Shown here: positions 1-8,282 of the stretch, piece by piece
How positions within the stretch are numbered: position 1 is the first letter of the stretch
Layout of the letters: each line of letters begins with the position of its first letter
NCBI GenBank assembly: GCA_031553395.1
Contig: JAVBLR010000005.1
Location: forward strand, 1 to 64,000
Direction: 5' to 3'
Source: WRGA01 sp031553395
GTDB lineage: Bacteria > Bacteroidota > Bacteroidia > Bacteroidales > WRGA01
DNA: 64,000 nucleotides
Notes under the pieces: generated by a model
What the model was told of the DNA's origin: nothing
The model's input: only the letters and a program-made list of their open reading frames with translations
Database searches by the model: none
Made by a program: the position numbers and the translations under genes

Positions 1-73
1 CAGAATTAAAACTGGTTTTATACAATTTTGTTAATTGAGCCTTTTCTTCTTCTGATAATTTTATGTATCTCAT
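1..73 (-). CDS. IS630-family transposase, N-terminal fragment (runs off the window)
   Basis: The minus strand opens with ATG at 73 and reads 24 codons to the window edge, beginning MRYIKLSEEEKAQL and continuing TKLYKTSF. This resembles the N-terminal helix-turn-helix region of IS630-type transposases common in Bacteroidetes, which bind the element ends before DDE-type cut-and-paste transposition. A -7 box (TAACTTTG on the minus strand) lies 19 bases upstream. Only the N-terminus is visible, so catalytic residues, intactness and the element's terminal repeats cannot be judged. It could also be another HTH protein of similar start. Confidence 0.55.
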   Translation of the reverse strand, partial: MRYIKLSEEEKAQLTKLYKTSFNS

Positions 74-91
74 AATTGGCGTATTATGAGG

Positions 92-99
92 CAAAGTTA
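92..99 (-). promoter_or_regulatory. -7 box for the IS630-like gene
   Basis: Minus strand reads TAACTTTG, matching the Bacteroidetes -7 consensus TAnnTTTG, 19 bases before the ATG at 73. Confidence 0.5.
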
Positions 100-220
100 C
101 AAATTCTATAAATAAGACAATAATTATTTTAAACTACTTAAATAATCTATTCTAATTTTTTTATTGATTTCCGAACAATGTTTTTTATAATCTGTTAAGA
201 TAGTATTAACATTTACTACA

Positions 221-295
221 ATGAAAACGAGCATGAAAAAGCCTTCGCCAAAAGCAATCATATTTTACGCGAGTTTCCATACGACCAAAATGTAA
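221..295 (+). CDS. short leader ORF, copy 1 (24 aa, MKTS type)
   Basis: ATG at 221, TAA at 293-295, predicted peptide starting MKTSMKKP and ending FYASFHTTKM. The stretch from this ATG to the main start at 313 is almost identical to 3204-3304 upstream of dsbD, differing at only a few bases, while sequence before the ATG is unrelated. The stop lies 17 bases before the downstream ATG, whose context ACGTATGAAA is also shared. I infer a translated leader acting on the next gene. The -1 frame is open too (ends in KNKK at 308), so the coding frame is not certain. Confidence 0.4.
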   Translation: MKTSMKKPSPKAIIFYASFHTTKM

Positions 296-312
296 AAAAT
301 AAAAAATAACGT

Positions 313-1665
313 ATGAAAAAGCAGGAACAAATTGCACAAGGCAAATTAATGCGGCAGTTGGTAAAACGGAGGGAACAGGCATTGTTTGATTTGCACTCAT
401 CCCGAAAATCGATAACAGAAATGATTACTGCTTCCAATTATGACCGTTTGCCCGAACTTATCCCGATACGACATTATCGGATGAGCGTGTCTCCATTTGC
501 ATTTTATCGTGGAACAGCAGGCATTATGGCTTTTGATTTATCTCATCTTCCTCATACCAAATTAAATGTACAATCAGTTGGTGATTGTCACATTATGAAC
601 TTTGGGGGATATGCCACGCCGGAAAGGACATTGGTTTTCGACATCAATGATTTTGACGAAACTCATCCTGCACCTTGGGAATGGGATGTAAAACGATTGG
701 CTACAAGTTTTGTATTGGTAGCATATAACAACAATATGAGTCAAAAAACAGCCGAAGAAATTACATTTTCCCTTGTCAAAGAATATCAAAACAATCTTCA
801 GATTTTTTCTGATATGAATATGTTGGATTTGTGGTATAAGAAATTTGATTTTGTTTCCTTGCGTGAGGAAGCAAAAAATCCAATTATCAAAAATATGCTG
901 AGCGATGCGATTATTAAGGCAGATAAAAAAACTTCACAACAAGTTTTTTATAAAATCACGCAACAAGTTTTGGGTAATTTTTCAATTACAGAGCAACCAC
1001 CACTTGTATATCATCCATTTAATGTGGATGAAGTTATGGAGATGGTCAATACATTTTGGGATGGTTATTTGGATACATTACAATCTGACAGGCGTTTCTT
1101 AACAAGTCATTATAGAATTGTAGATATTGCGTTAAAAGTTGTTGGAGTTGGAAGTGTCGGTACTCGTTGTTATGTTGTATTGTTAATGAATGACAAAGAT
1201 GAGCCTCTTTTTCTTCAAATAAAAGAAGCGCGTCCAAGCGTGTTGGCTCCTTATACCGAAAAAAGCATATACGGACATCATGGACAACGAGTGGTAGAAG
1301 GAGAACGTTTGATTCAGGCTGCAAGCGACATATTTTTAGGATGGACGACTGGCCCGCAAGGAAGGCACTTTTATATCAGGCAATTGAAAGATAAGAAAAT
1401 TGCTCCGGAAGTAGAAAATTATAATCCACAAATATTAACAGCATATGCTCGAATGTGTGGCAGAGTATTAGCGCGAGCACATGCCAAAACAAGCAATGCC
1501 GGAATAATAAGTGCATATATTGGGAAAAATGATTCATTCTGCGAGGCAATAACCCGTTTTGCTATAAATTATTCCAAACAAGTAAATATTGACTTTGAAG
1601 AATTTACAAAAGCAATTAAATCAGGGAAAATACCTGTAGAAGAAGATAATGTTACAAGTGATTAA
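313..1665 (+). CDS. DUF2252 family protein
   Basis: 450 aa, no signal peptide, so probably cytoplasmic. Family hallmarks are visible: GDCHIMNFGG (residues 90-99), FDINDFDET (about 109-117), followed by PWEWDVKRLATS. DUF2252 proteins have a kinase-like fold with unknown substrate; the aspartates in these motifs resemble phosphotransferase catalytic or metal-binding residues, but no activity is established here. The ATG at 313 is preceded by leader ORF copy 1. queG follows with a 3-base gap, suggesting cotranscription. I see no clear -7 box in the 90 bases before the leader. Confidence 0.85.
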   Translation: MKKQEQIAQGKLMRQLVKRREQALFDLHSSRKSITEMITASNYDRLPELIPIRHYRMSVSPFAFYRGTAGIMAFDLSHLPHTKLNVQSVGDCHIMNFGGYATPERTLVFDINDFDETHPAPWEWDVKRLATSFVLVAYNNNMSQKTAEEITFSLVKEYQNNLQIFSDMNMLDLWYKKFDFVSLREEAKNPIIKNMLSDAIIKADKKTSQQVFYKITQQVLGNFSITEQPPLVYHPFNVDEVMEMVNTFWDGYLDTLQSDRRFLTSHYRIVDIALKVVGVGSVGTRCYVVLLMNDKDEPLFLQIKEARPSVLAPYTEKSIYGHHGQRVVEGERLIQAASDIFLGWTTGPQGRHFYIRQLKDKKIAPEVENYNPQILTAYARMCGRVLARAHAKTSNAGIISAYIGKNDSFCEAITRFAINYSKQVNIDFEEFTKAIKSGKIPVEEDNVTSD

Positions 1666-1668
1666 ATA

Positions 1669-2598
1669 ATGACAAACAAAAAATATACCGAATTAATAAA
1701 ATCAGAAGCTTTCCGTTTAGGGTTTGATGCCTATGGTATTGCAAAAGCTGATTTTGTTGAGGAACATGCCGTTTTCTTAAAAAATTGGTTGGAAAAAGAT
1801 TATCAAGCCGGAATGAGTTATATGAATAATCATTTCGAAAAGCGTTGTGATCCAACTCTTTTAGTAGAAAATGCCAAATCGGTGATTGTTGTTGCATTAA
1901 ATTATTATCCTGAGAAAAAACAGGATGAAAAACTTCCACAAATTGCTTATTATGCTTATGGGAATGATTACCATCCGGTCATCAAGGGAAAATTACAACA
2001 ACTGCTATCATACATCAATGGAAATATAGCGCCGGTCTCCGGAAGGTGTTTTACCGACAGTGCCCCTGTTTTAGAAAGATATTGGGCTACACAAGCCGGT
2101 ATTGGTTTTATCGGAAAAAACAACCAGTTGATTATTCCTCAAAAAGGTTCGTATTTCTTTTTAGGCGAATTAATTATTGATTTACCACTCGAATACGATA
2201 CTCCGATAGAAAAGAATTCTTGTGGAAGATGTTCGAAATGTCTTGATGCTTGTCCGACAAAAGCATTGGAAAAGCCATTTTGTCTAAATGCAAACAACTG
2301 TATTTCTTATTTAACGATTGAAAATAAGGAAGATATTGACAATCGTTTTTATCCTATCCTAAAAAATAAACTTTTCGGATGCGATATTTGCCAGCAAGTT
2401 TGTCCTTGGAACCGATTTGCAAAACCTCATTCAAATCAAGAATTTTATCCAAATAAGTTATTATTGGAAAAAGATTCGGATGAATGGCTAAAAATGAATA
2501 ACGGAGAATTTTTGACGATAGCCAGAAATTCTCCGCTTATGCGAACAGGTTTAGAAAAATTGCAACAAACAATAAGAGCCCTTGATAAAACTACATAG
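1669..2598 (+). CDS. queG: epoxyqueuosine reductase
   Basis: 309 aa. QueG reduces epoxyqueuosine to queuosine in tRNA, the last step of queuosine synthesis, using cobalamin and two [4Fe-4S] clusters. Two ferredoxin-type cysteine motifs are visible: CGRCSKCLDACP (C185, C188, C191, C195) and CDICQQVCP (C238, C241, C245). The N-terminal half has the family's GRCFTDSAPVLERYWATQAG stretch. Length is normal for the short form without C-terminal HEAT repeats. It starts 3 bases after the DUF2252 stop, and its 3' end overlaps the convergent gene at 2591-3040 by 8 bases. The need for cobalamin is shared with metH in this window. Confidence 0.93.
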   Translation: MTNKKYTELIKSEAFRLGFDAYGIAKADFVEEHAVFLKNWLEKDYQAGMSYMNNHFEKRCDPTLLVENAKSVIVVALNYYPEKKQDEKLPQIAYYAYGNDYHPVIKGKLQQLLSYINGNIAPVSGRCFTDSAPVLERYWATQAGIGFIGKNNQLIIPQKGSYFFLGELIIDLPLEYDTPIEKNSCGRCSKCLDACPTKALEKPFCLNANNCISYLTIENKEDIDNRFYPILKNKLFGCDICQQVCPWNRFAKPHSNQEFYPNKLLLEKDSDEWLKMNNGEFLTIARNSPLMRTGLEKLQQTIRALDKTT

Positions 2599-3040
2599 GC
2601 GTTACCGAAGGATTTATCGATGGCGTTAAAGAATTCACACCAGGGTCTTTTATCGAAATAATGCTATCTACCACATACCGGCTATGGCCTCGCCAGGGAA
2701 TGGGTTTCCGGTATTCCTGGTAATGAAGTTGTAATTCTTTTCCGCTTAATAATTCCAATTGCTTGGCTATTTTTTCATCCTGCACGGAAAATGCAAAATC
2801 GTTTGATTGTACTCCTGTTCCGGCATCGTTGGGGCGAATACCAACCTGAATCAACCGGCCTTCGTACGTTTTAAAAACATATCCTTTGTAGACAAAATTA
2901 TTTAATTGTCCGTTTTTCACTCCATCTCCAAGAACAAAATAATATTGGAAATAAAAGAAGCCCAAACCACCTACTATCAAGATTAACACAAAAATACCCA
3001 GAAATTTTTTCCATTTCGATTTGCGTTCCAATGTGCTCAT
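2591..3040 (-). CDS. conserved membrane-anchored protein, function unknown
   Basis: 149 aa. After a short basic start (MSTLERKSKWKK) there is one membrane segment (about residues 14-31), then a soluble domain containing FKTYEGRLIQVGIRP, a stretch beginning SNDFAFSV, and PWRGHSRYVVDSI. Similar proteins occur throughout Bacteroidetes and are sometimes labelled 6-phosphogluconate dehydrogenase; nothing in the sequence supports that enzyme (no Rossmann motif, far too short). Likely an inner-membrane protein with an extracytoplasmic domain. Its stop overlaps the end of queG. It stands alone on its strand. Confidence 0.75.
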   Translation of the reverse strand: MSTLERKSKWKKFLGIFVLILIVGGLGFFYFQYYFVLGDGVKNGQLNNFVYKGYVFKTYEGRLIQVGIRPNDAGTGVQSNDFAFSVQDEKIAKQLELLSGKELQLHYQEYRKPIPWRGHSRYVVDSIISIKDPGVNSLTPSINPSVTPM

Positions 3041-3146
3041 ATTATAATATTGATTGATTATTTAAATCAGTTATATGATTTCTATGTTTTTATAAATTGT
3101 TTGGCAAAAATAAGAATTAGTTTCATGCCGAACGCTAAAATCATCT

Positions 3147-3154
3147 TATATTTG
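3147..3154 (+). promoter_or_regulatory. -7 box for dsbD transcript
   Basis: TATATTTG matches TAnnTTTG. Transcription would start near 3161, giving a leader of about 135 bases that contains the short ORF at 3204-3278. Confidence 0.6.
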
Positions 3155-3203
3155 CATACATGTCTTAAATAGTTGAAATATTGATTTATATTCTCTTAGC
3201 CTG

Positions 3204-3278
3204 ATGAAAACGAGCATGAAAAAGCCTTTACCAAAGGCAATGATATTTTACGCGAGTTTCCATACGACCAAAATGTAA
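3204..3278 (+). CDS. short leader ORF, copy 2 (24 aa, MKTS type)
   Basis: ATG at 3204, stop TAA at 3276-3278; same length as copy 1 at 221-295, starting MKTSMKKP and ending FYASFHTTKM. Differences from copy 1 change S to L, I to M and one lysine codon silently. It lies inside the dsbD transcript leader predicted from the -7 box at 3147, and its stop is 17 bases before the dsbD ATG. Conservation that starts at this ATG and ends at the main start suggests coupling of translation. The -1 frame is also open to a stop at 3291. Confidence 0.45.
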   Translation: MKTSMKKPLPKAMIFYASFHTTKM

Positions 3279-3295
3279 AAAGTAAAAAATAACGT

Positions 3296-5344
3296 ATGAA
3301 AAAGATAACAATTATACTGCTTGTATTGTTTTGCTCGCTTCCTGTTTTTTCACAAATCCATGATCCGGTAAAATGGTCTTATGCTATAAAAAATTCAGAT
3401 ACTCCTGAAACGGAAATCATTATTACTGCAAAAATTGATAAAGGATGGCATTTATATGATATGAATCTGCCCGAAGATGGTCCGGTTTCAACATCTTTTA
3501 CTTTCAAAGAAGTTAAAGGAGCAAAATTAAAAGGTAAGGTTATTGCTAAGAATACGCCTGTAAAGTCATTCGACACGAATTTCGAAATGGATTTGCGCTG
3601 GTTTGAAAATACGGCTGTTTTTGTACAAAAAATAACCATTACTGACAAAAAAACTTTTTCCGTAAAAGGAAGTACTGAATTTATGGCTTGTGACGACAAA
3701 CAATGTACACAACCTACAATAGATGAATTCAGTTTCGGTGCGAAAGATATTGCCAATGTAAATACCGAAACAACAACTACTCCCGAATTAATTGTTGAGA
3801 CAAAAGACACGACACCTCCAATTCCTGCCGAACAAATAAATCCGTCATTAGATTCGACTCAGGTTCTTGCTCCAATTGCGTTTACTTCAGACTCAATCTT
3901 ATGGAAACCGGTTATTTCGGAATTACAAAACTACGGCGAACAAAATTTGGCTAATAATTCTTGGTGGATTGTCTTTTTATTAGGATTTGGCGGTGGATTA
4001 CTAGCGTTGCTTACACCTTGCGTTTGGCCAATTATTCCTATGACAGTAAGTTTTTTCCTGAAACGGAACGATAATCGAAAAAAAGCAATCCGGCAAAGTT
4101 TTATTTATGGAATTTCAATCATTGTCATTTACTTGATTTTAGGATTGATTATTACTGCAATTTTCGGTGCAAGCGCATTAAATGATTTATCGACGAATGC
4201 TATTTTCAATTTATTATTCTTTGCGTTGCTGGTATTATTTGCCATTTCATTTTTTGGCGCGTTCGAGATTACACTTCCTTCTTCATGGACAAATAAAATG
4301 AACGATAAAGCCGACTCTTCGATGGGATTGTTGAGCATATTTTTCATGGCATTTACCTTGGTTCTTGTTTCTTTTTCGTGTACAGGACCGATTATCGGCA
4401 CATTATTGGTTCAAGCTGCATCAATGGGAGCAATTGCAGGCCCGGCAATCGGAATGTTTGGTTTTGCATTGGCATTGGCTATTCCGTTTACATTGTTTGC
4501 AATTTTTCCTTCATGGTTGAAAGAATTGCCTAAATCAGGAGGATGGCTGAATTCAGTTAAAGTCGTACTTGGATTTTTAGAATTGGCTCTGGCTTTGAAA
4601 TTCTTTTCAGTCGCCGATTTGGCTTATCATTGGAATATCCTTGATCGTGAAGTATTTTTATCCTTATGGATTGTAATTTTCGCTTTACTTGGATTTTATT
4701 TATTGGGAAAAATCAAGTTTCCACACGATGGTGACATAAAATACGTTTCCATTCCTCGCATATTTTTGGCGATGATAACATTTGCCTTTACAATATATCT
4801 TATTCCCGGATTATGGGGTGCTCCGTTGAAATCAATCAGTGCATTTGCACCACCTTTGTATACACAGGATTTTAATTTGTATAAGAATGAAGTCCATGCC
4901 AAATTTGATGATTATGATTTGGGAATGCAATACGCCCAAAAAAGTGGAAAGCCTGTTGTTGTTGATTTTTCGGGATTTGGATGCGTAAACTGTCGGAAAA
5001 TGGAAGCTGCTGTTTGGATAAATCCGCGGGTAAAAGATTTATTGGAGAAAGATTATGTTTTGATAACGCTTTTTGTTGATGACAAAGCCGCTTTACCAAC
5101 TCCGATTACCGTAAATGATGCCGGAGAAATGCGAACACTTAAAACAATAGGAGATAAATGGAGTTATTTGCAACGGCATAAATTCGGAGCTAACGCACAA
5201 CCTTTCTATGTCTTATTGGATAACGAAGGAAATCCACTTGGCAAGTCATATAGTTATGATGAGGATGTAGAAAAATTTACTCAATTTCTGCGTTCGGGAT
5301 TGGAAGAATATGATTTAAAACCCGTTGGCGGAATTAATTTTTGA
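3296..5344 (+). CDS. dsbD: thiol:disulfide interchange protein DsbD
   Basis: 682 aa, full three-domain layout. A signal peptide (residues 1-19, cleaved near VFS-QIHDP) precedes an N-terminal periplasmic domain with the cysteine pair in ACDDKQC. A block of about eight membrane helices (about 220-500) carries the redox cysteines C242 (LTPCVWP) and C362 (SFSCTGP). The C-terminal thioredoxin-like domain has GCVNCRKM (C563, C566). DsbD moves electrons from cytoplasmic thioredoxin to periplasmic thiol proteins; the thioredoxin-like protein at 37630 is a possible client. The gene is monocistronic and preceded by leader ORF copy 2. A 17-base piece of its 3' end recurs inverted at 5508-5524. Confidence 0.93.
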   Translation: MKKITIILLVLFCSLPVFSQIHDPVKWSYAIKNSDTPETEIIITAKIDKGWHLYDMNLPEDGPVSTSFTFKEVKGAKLKGKVIAKNTPVKSFDTNFEMDLRWFENTAVFVQKITITDKKTFSVKGSTEFMACDDKQCTQPTIDEFSFGAKDIANVNTETTTTPELIVETKDTTPPIPAEQINPSLDSTQVLAPIAFTSDSILWKPVISELQNYGEQNLANNSWWIVFLLGFGGGLLALLTPCVWPIIPMTVSFFLKRNDNRKKAIRQSFIYGISIIVIYLILGLIITAIFGASALNDLSTNAIFNLLFFALLVLFAISFFGAFEITLPSSWTNKMNDKADSSMGLLSIFFMAFTLVLVSFSCTGPIIGTLLVQAASMGAIAGPAIGMFGFALALAIPFTLFAIFPSWLKELPKSGGWLNSVKVVLGFLELALALKFFSVADLAYHWNILDREVFLSLWIVIFALLGFYLLGKIKFPHDGDIKYVSIPRIFLAMITFAFTIYLIPGLWGAPLKSISAFAPPLYTQDFNLYKNEVHAKFDDYDLGMQYAQKSGKPVVVDFSGFGCVNCRKMEAAVWINPRVKDLLEKDYVLITLFVDDKAALPTPITVNDAGEMRTLKTIGDKWSYLQRHKFGANAQPFYVLLDNEGNPLGKSYSYDEDVEKFTQFLRSGLEEYDLKPVGGINF

Positions 5345-5524
5345 GCATTGAACTTGGAAAATTTGAATATTTATAATGCGTTTATTTTCAATGTGATTTC
5401 CGAATAATTTGTGATTGTACAAAGTCTAAAAAATCATTTTGTATTATAAAATCTCAAACATAGGTTTTTATTAATGCTGAAAAACAGATAATTATAAAAG
5501 ATAGATTTTAATTCCGCCAACGGG
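5321..5524. repeat. long-range inverted repeat at the dsbD 3' end
   Basis: CCCGTTGGCGGAATTAA at 5321-5337, the last codons of dsbD, is repeated exactly in reverse complement at 5508-5524, 170 bases further on between dsbD and lipB. No gene lies between the arms. In RNA the arms could form a 17-bp stem. Confidence 0.6.
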
Positions 5525-5581
5525 TGATTTAAAGGTAAAAGGTAAAAAGTCCGGTAATTCATAGCAATTCGCTTCGCGTAA

Positions 5582-6256
5582 TTAATTGCAACAAAAGAAT
5601 TCCTGCGCAATTTCTTTAAAATACATTTTACATTGTTCAAAATCTTGTGTAGAATCTAATTCTTGTGAAATTGAGGTTACACCATTGTTGGTAAATCCGC
5701 AAGGATTTATAAATGAAAATGGAGATAAATCCGTATTTACATTTAATGCCAATCCGTGCATTGTTATATAACGGCTGCTTTTTACTCCAACAGCACATAT
5801 TTTACGGGCAAGTAAAGGATTGTTCTCCTCGATCCAGATTCCGGGAGCTCCATCCAATCGTCCGGATTGAATGTTGTATTTTTTTTTCAATAAACGAATG
5901 ATAATATCTTCAATGGTTGAAATATATTTTTTCAATCCCCATTGAAAAACTTCCAAATCAAGTATCGGATAAACAACCAATTGCCCCGGCCCGTGAAATG
6001 TCACATCTCCTCCCCTATCCGTTTGAAACAAAGAAACATTATGCTGTTGTAAGACCTCAGCCGAAAAAAGAATATTTTGCCGATTGGCATTCTTACCTAA
6101 TGTTATTACCGGCGAATGTTCACACAAAATAATATAGTTGCAGACTTCTTCTCCTGATTGCTTCGTTAGCAAAGCATCAGAAAACAGCTTCTGCTGTTGC
6201 TCCCACGCCTTGGAATATTCAATCAATCCCCAGTCTTCAAAAACGATCTTGGCCAT
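5582..6256 (-). CDS. lipB: lipoyl(octanoyl) transferase
   Basis: 224 aa. LipB moves octanoate from acyl carrier protein to the lipoyl domains of 2-oxoacid dehydrogenases and glycine cleavage H protein. Visible motifs are RGGDVTFHGPGQLVVYP, the catalytic-lysine region KICAVGVKSSRYITMHG and the catalytic cysteine in FINPCGF, the family's Lys/Cys dyad. Length is normal. It lies 136 bases downstream of the purA stop on the same strand, separated by a large hairpin at 6304-6377, so separate transcription or partial termination is likely. Confidence 0.93.
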   Translation of the reverse strand: MAKIVFEDWGLIEYSKAWEQQQKLFSDALLTKQSGEEVCNYIILCEHSPVITLGKNANRQNILFSAEVLQQHNVSLFQTDRGGDVTFHGPGQLVVYPILDLEVFQWGLKKYISTIEDIIIRLLKKKYNIQSGRLDGAPGIWIEENNPLLARKICAVGVKSSRYITMHGLALNVNTDLSPFSFINPCGFTNNGVTSISQELDSTQDFEQCKMYFKEIAQEFFCCN

Positions 6257-6303
6257 TTCAAAATTGGCTATAAATTACGTTTATATTACCTCATTATCAT
6301 TCC

Positions 6304-6377
6304 GGCAAAAGGCTAATGGCGAAAGGGCAAAGGAATATCACCGTCTTTCCTTTGCCCTTAGCCTTTTGCCCTTAGCC
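6304..6377. repeat. imperfect inverted repeat between purA and lipB
   Basis: Left arm 6304-6335 and right arm 6347-6377 pair over about 30 bp with a few mismatches. The right arm is made of two copies of about TTTGCCCTTAGCC. It may end purA transcription on the minus strand. It belongs to a set of boundary hairpins with locus-specific words (19826, 21044, 55157, 56298). Confidence 0.7.
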
Positions 6378-6392
6378 AAAACATTTTAAATT

Positions 6393-7652
6393 TTATCTCA
6401 CAATAGTTTGTTCCCTGTCCGGACCTACCGATACAATCTTAATAGGAACACCTAATTTACTTTCCAGAAAATCCAAATACGCATTAAATTCTTTAGGGAA
6501 TTCATCTGTATTTTGCATTTTGGTCATATCGGTTTTCCATCCTGCCAATTCTGCATATACAGGTTTAACATCATCATTTAATTCGTATGGAAAATATTCA
6601 ACTTCTTTTCCATCAATCTCATAAGCGACACACGCCTTGATTTTATCAAATGAATCCAAAACATCACTTTTCATCATGATTAATTGTGTAACACCGTTAA
6701 TCATAATAGCATATTTAAGGGCAACAAGATCAATCCATCCGCATCTGCGAGGACGTCCGGTTACAGAACCAAACTCGTGTCCGAATTTCCGCATGTTATC
6801 ACCCGTTTCATCAAACAATTCGGTAGGGAAAGGGCCGCTGCCTACGCGTGTGCAATATGCTTTGAAGATTCCGAATACTTCGCCGATTCTACCGGGAGCA
6901 ACACCCAATCCTGTACAGGCTCCGGCACAAACAGTATTCGAAGAAGTTACAAAAGGATAAGAGCCAAAATCAATATCCAACAAAGTTCCTTGTGCACCTT
7001 CTGCTAACACTGATTTTCCTTCATTCAGTTTTGTATTTACAAAATGCTCACTGTCAATAAAAGTATAGGATTTCAATTTTTCTATCCCCTTAAACCATTC
7101 TTTTTCGATTGGTTCTAAATCATATTCAAAACCATATTGTTTTAATATTGCTTCATGACGTGCTATTGCAGTTTTGTATTTGGTATCAAAATTCGACAGG
7201 ATATCGCCAACCCGTAATCCGTTCCGGCTTACTTTATCCGTATAAGTAGGCCCGATACCTTTTCCGGTTGTTCCGATTTTTGAATTTCCTTTTTGAGATT
7301 CATAGCAAGAATCCAACAAACGGTGAGTAGGTAAAATAAGATGTGCCTTTTTTGAAATCAACAAACGGTTCTTTAAATCATGCCCCGATGATTCCAACGC
7401 TTCTACCTCCTCCTTGAAAAGAGCAGGGTCTAAAACGACTCCATTCCCTATTATATTAACTTTATCTCCTTGAAAAATACCCGAAGGAATAGAACGAAGC
7501 ACATATTTTTTGTGGTTGAATTCCAATGTATGTCCGGCATTAGGACCTCCTTGAAAACGAGCAATAATGTCATACTTCGGAGTTAAAACGTCTACAACTT
7601 TGCCTTTTCCTTCATCGCCCCATTGTAAACCTAAAAGAACATCTACTTTCAT
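6393..7652 (-). CDS. purA: adenylosuccinate synthetase
   Basis: 419 aa. PurA joins IMP and aspartate with GTP to make adenylosuccinate, the first committed step to AMP. The N-terminus LLGLQWGDEGKGKVVD is the GTP-binding loop with the catalytic Asp; GGPNAGHT, GTTGKGIGPTYTDK and TGRPRRCGW are all present. Length is near the usual 420-430. It follows the Fur-like gene by 10 bases and is probably transcribed with it from the -7 box at 8160. Confidence 0.96.
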   Translation of the reverse strand: MKVDVLLGLQWGDEGKGKVVDVLTPKYDIIARFQGGPNAGHTLEFNHKKYVLRSIPSGIFQGDKVNIIGNGVVLDPALFKEEVEALESSGHDLKNRLLISKKAHLILPTHRLLDSCYESQKGNSKIGTTGKGIGPTYTDKVSRNGLRVGDILSNFDTKYKTAIARHEAILKQYGFEYDLEPIEKEWFKGIEKLKSYTFIDSEHFVNTKLNEGKSVLAEGAQGTLLDIDFGSYPFVTSSNTVCAGACTGLGVAPGRIGEVFGIFKAYCTRVGSGPFPTELFDETGDNMRKFGHEFGSVTGRPRRCGWIDLVALKYAIMINGVTQLIMMKSDVLDSFDKIKACVAYEIDGKEVEYFPYELNDDVKPVYAELAGWKTDMTKMQNTDEFPKEFNAYLDFLESKLGVPIKIVSVGPDREQTIVR

Positions 7653-7662
7653 CTTTTTATTA

Positions 7663-8133
7663 TTATTTTTTTATAGTTTTACGTTTAGCCATCGAGCATT
7701 TGCTGCAAATACCATACATGTATAAGCTATAATGCACCGGTTTAAATTTTGGTATTTTCTTATTCTTAATTAATTGCGAAATCTCATTATCCTTGATTTC
7801 CCGCACCATTCCACATTCGGTACAAATCAAATGATGATGATTGTCATTGTTATAACTCTTCTCATAATAAGAAATATTTTTTCCGAACTGATGTTTTAAC
7901 ACCAAATGACAATCCAGCAACAACTCAATTGTATTGTAAATTGTAGCTCTGCTTACCCTGAAATTCTGTTTCCCCATGGATTCATACAACGTATCCATGT
8001 CGAAATGCTCATTCAACGAATAAATATGTTCCAGGATTGCGTATCGTTCCGGAGTTTTCCGATGACCATGAGCTACCAAATATTCCGTAAACTTTTCTTT
8101 TACGATTTCCTGTATCTTTTCTTTATCTATCAT
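7663..8133 (-). CDS. Fur-family transcriptional regulator
   Basis: 156 aa from the chosen ATG at 8133. A longer frame could start at a GTG (8160), but that GTG overlaps a good -7 box (8160-8167), so it would lie upstream of transcription start. A winged-helix DNA-binding half (FRVSRATIYNTIELLL) is followed by a metal-binding dimerisation half with NDNHHHLICTECG and YGICSKC, two CxxC pairs expected to hold structural zinc. The subgroup (Fur, Zur or PerR) cannot be decided. Cotranscription with purA, 10 bases downstream, is a frequent Bacteroidales arrangement. Confidence 0.88.
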   Translation of the reverse strand: MIDKEKIQEIVKEKFTEYLVAHGHRKTPERYAILEHIYSLNEHFDMDTLYESMGKQNFRVSRATIYNTIELLLDCHLVLKHQFGKNISYYEKSYNNDNHHHLICTECGMVREIKDNEISQLIKNKKIPKFKPVHYSLYMYGICSKCSMAKRKTIKK

Positions 8134-8159
8134 TGTTGGCTTTTGATTGACAAACCCCA

Positions 8160-8167
8160 CAAAGTTA
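8160..8167 (-). promoter_or_regulatory. -7 box for fur-like/purA operon
   Basis: Minus strand reads TAACTTTG (TAnnTTTG). It decides the start of the Fur-like gene: ATG at 8133 rather than GTG at 8160. Confidence 0.55.
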
Positions 8168-8222
8168 TATTATTTTATTGAGAATACAAATATCCTTCAA
8201 ATCATCATTCATTTAAAATCAT

Positions 8223-8230
8223 TACCTTTG
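8223..8230 (+). promoter_or_regulatory. -7 box for metH
   Basis: TACCTTTG matches TAnnTTTG; transcription would begin near 8237, 46 bases before the metH ATG. No cobalamin riboswitch fits in so short a leader. Confidence 0.6.
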
Positions 8231-8282
8231 CAACTTCTTTCCCGAAAGGAAAATTCTCATTCAGTTTACTTGTAAATAATTA

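Noticed and set aside
3379..3810. Minus-strand ORF of 143 codons inside dsbD
   Set aside because: Antisense to the DsbD N-terminal domain, which is well supported; no promoter or recognisable domain.
5533..5550. AAAGGTAAAAGGTAAAAAG tandem word between dsbD and lipB
   Set aside because: Looks like one arm of the boundary hairpins, but no complementary arm is found nearby.
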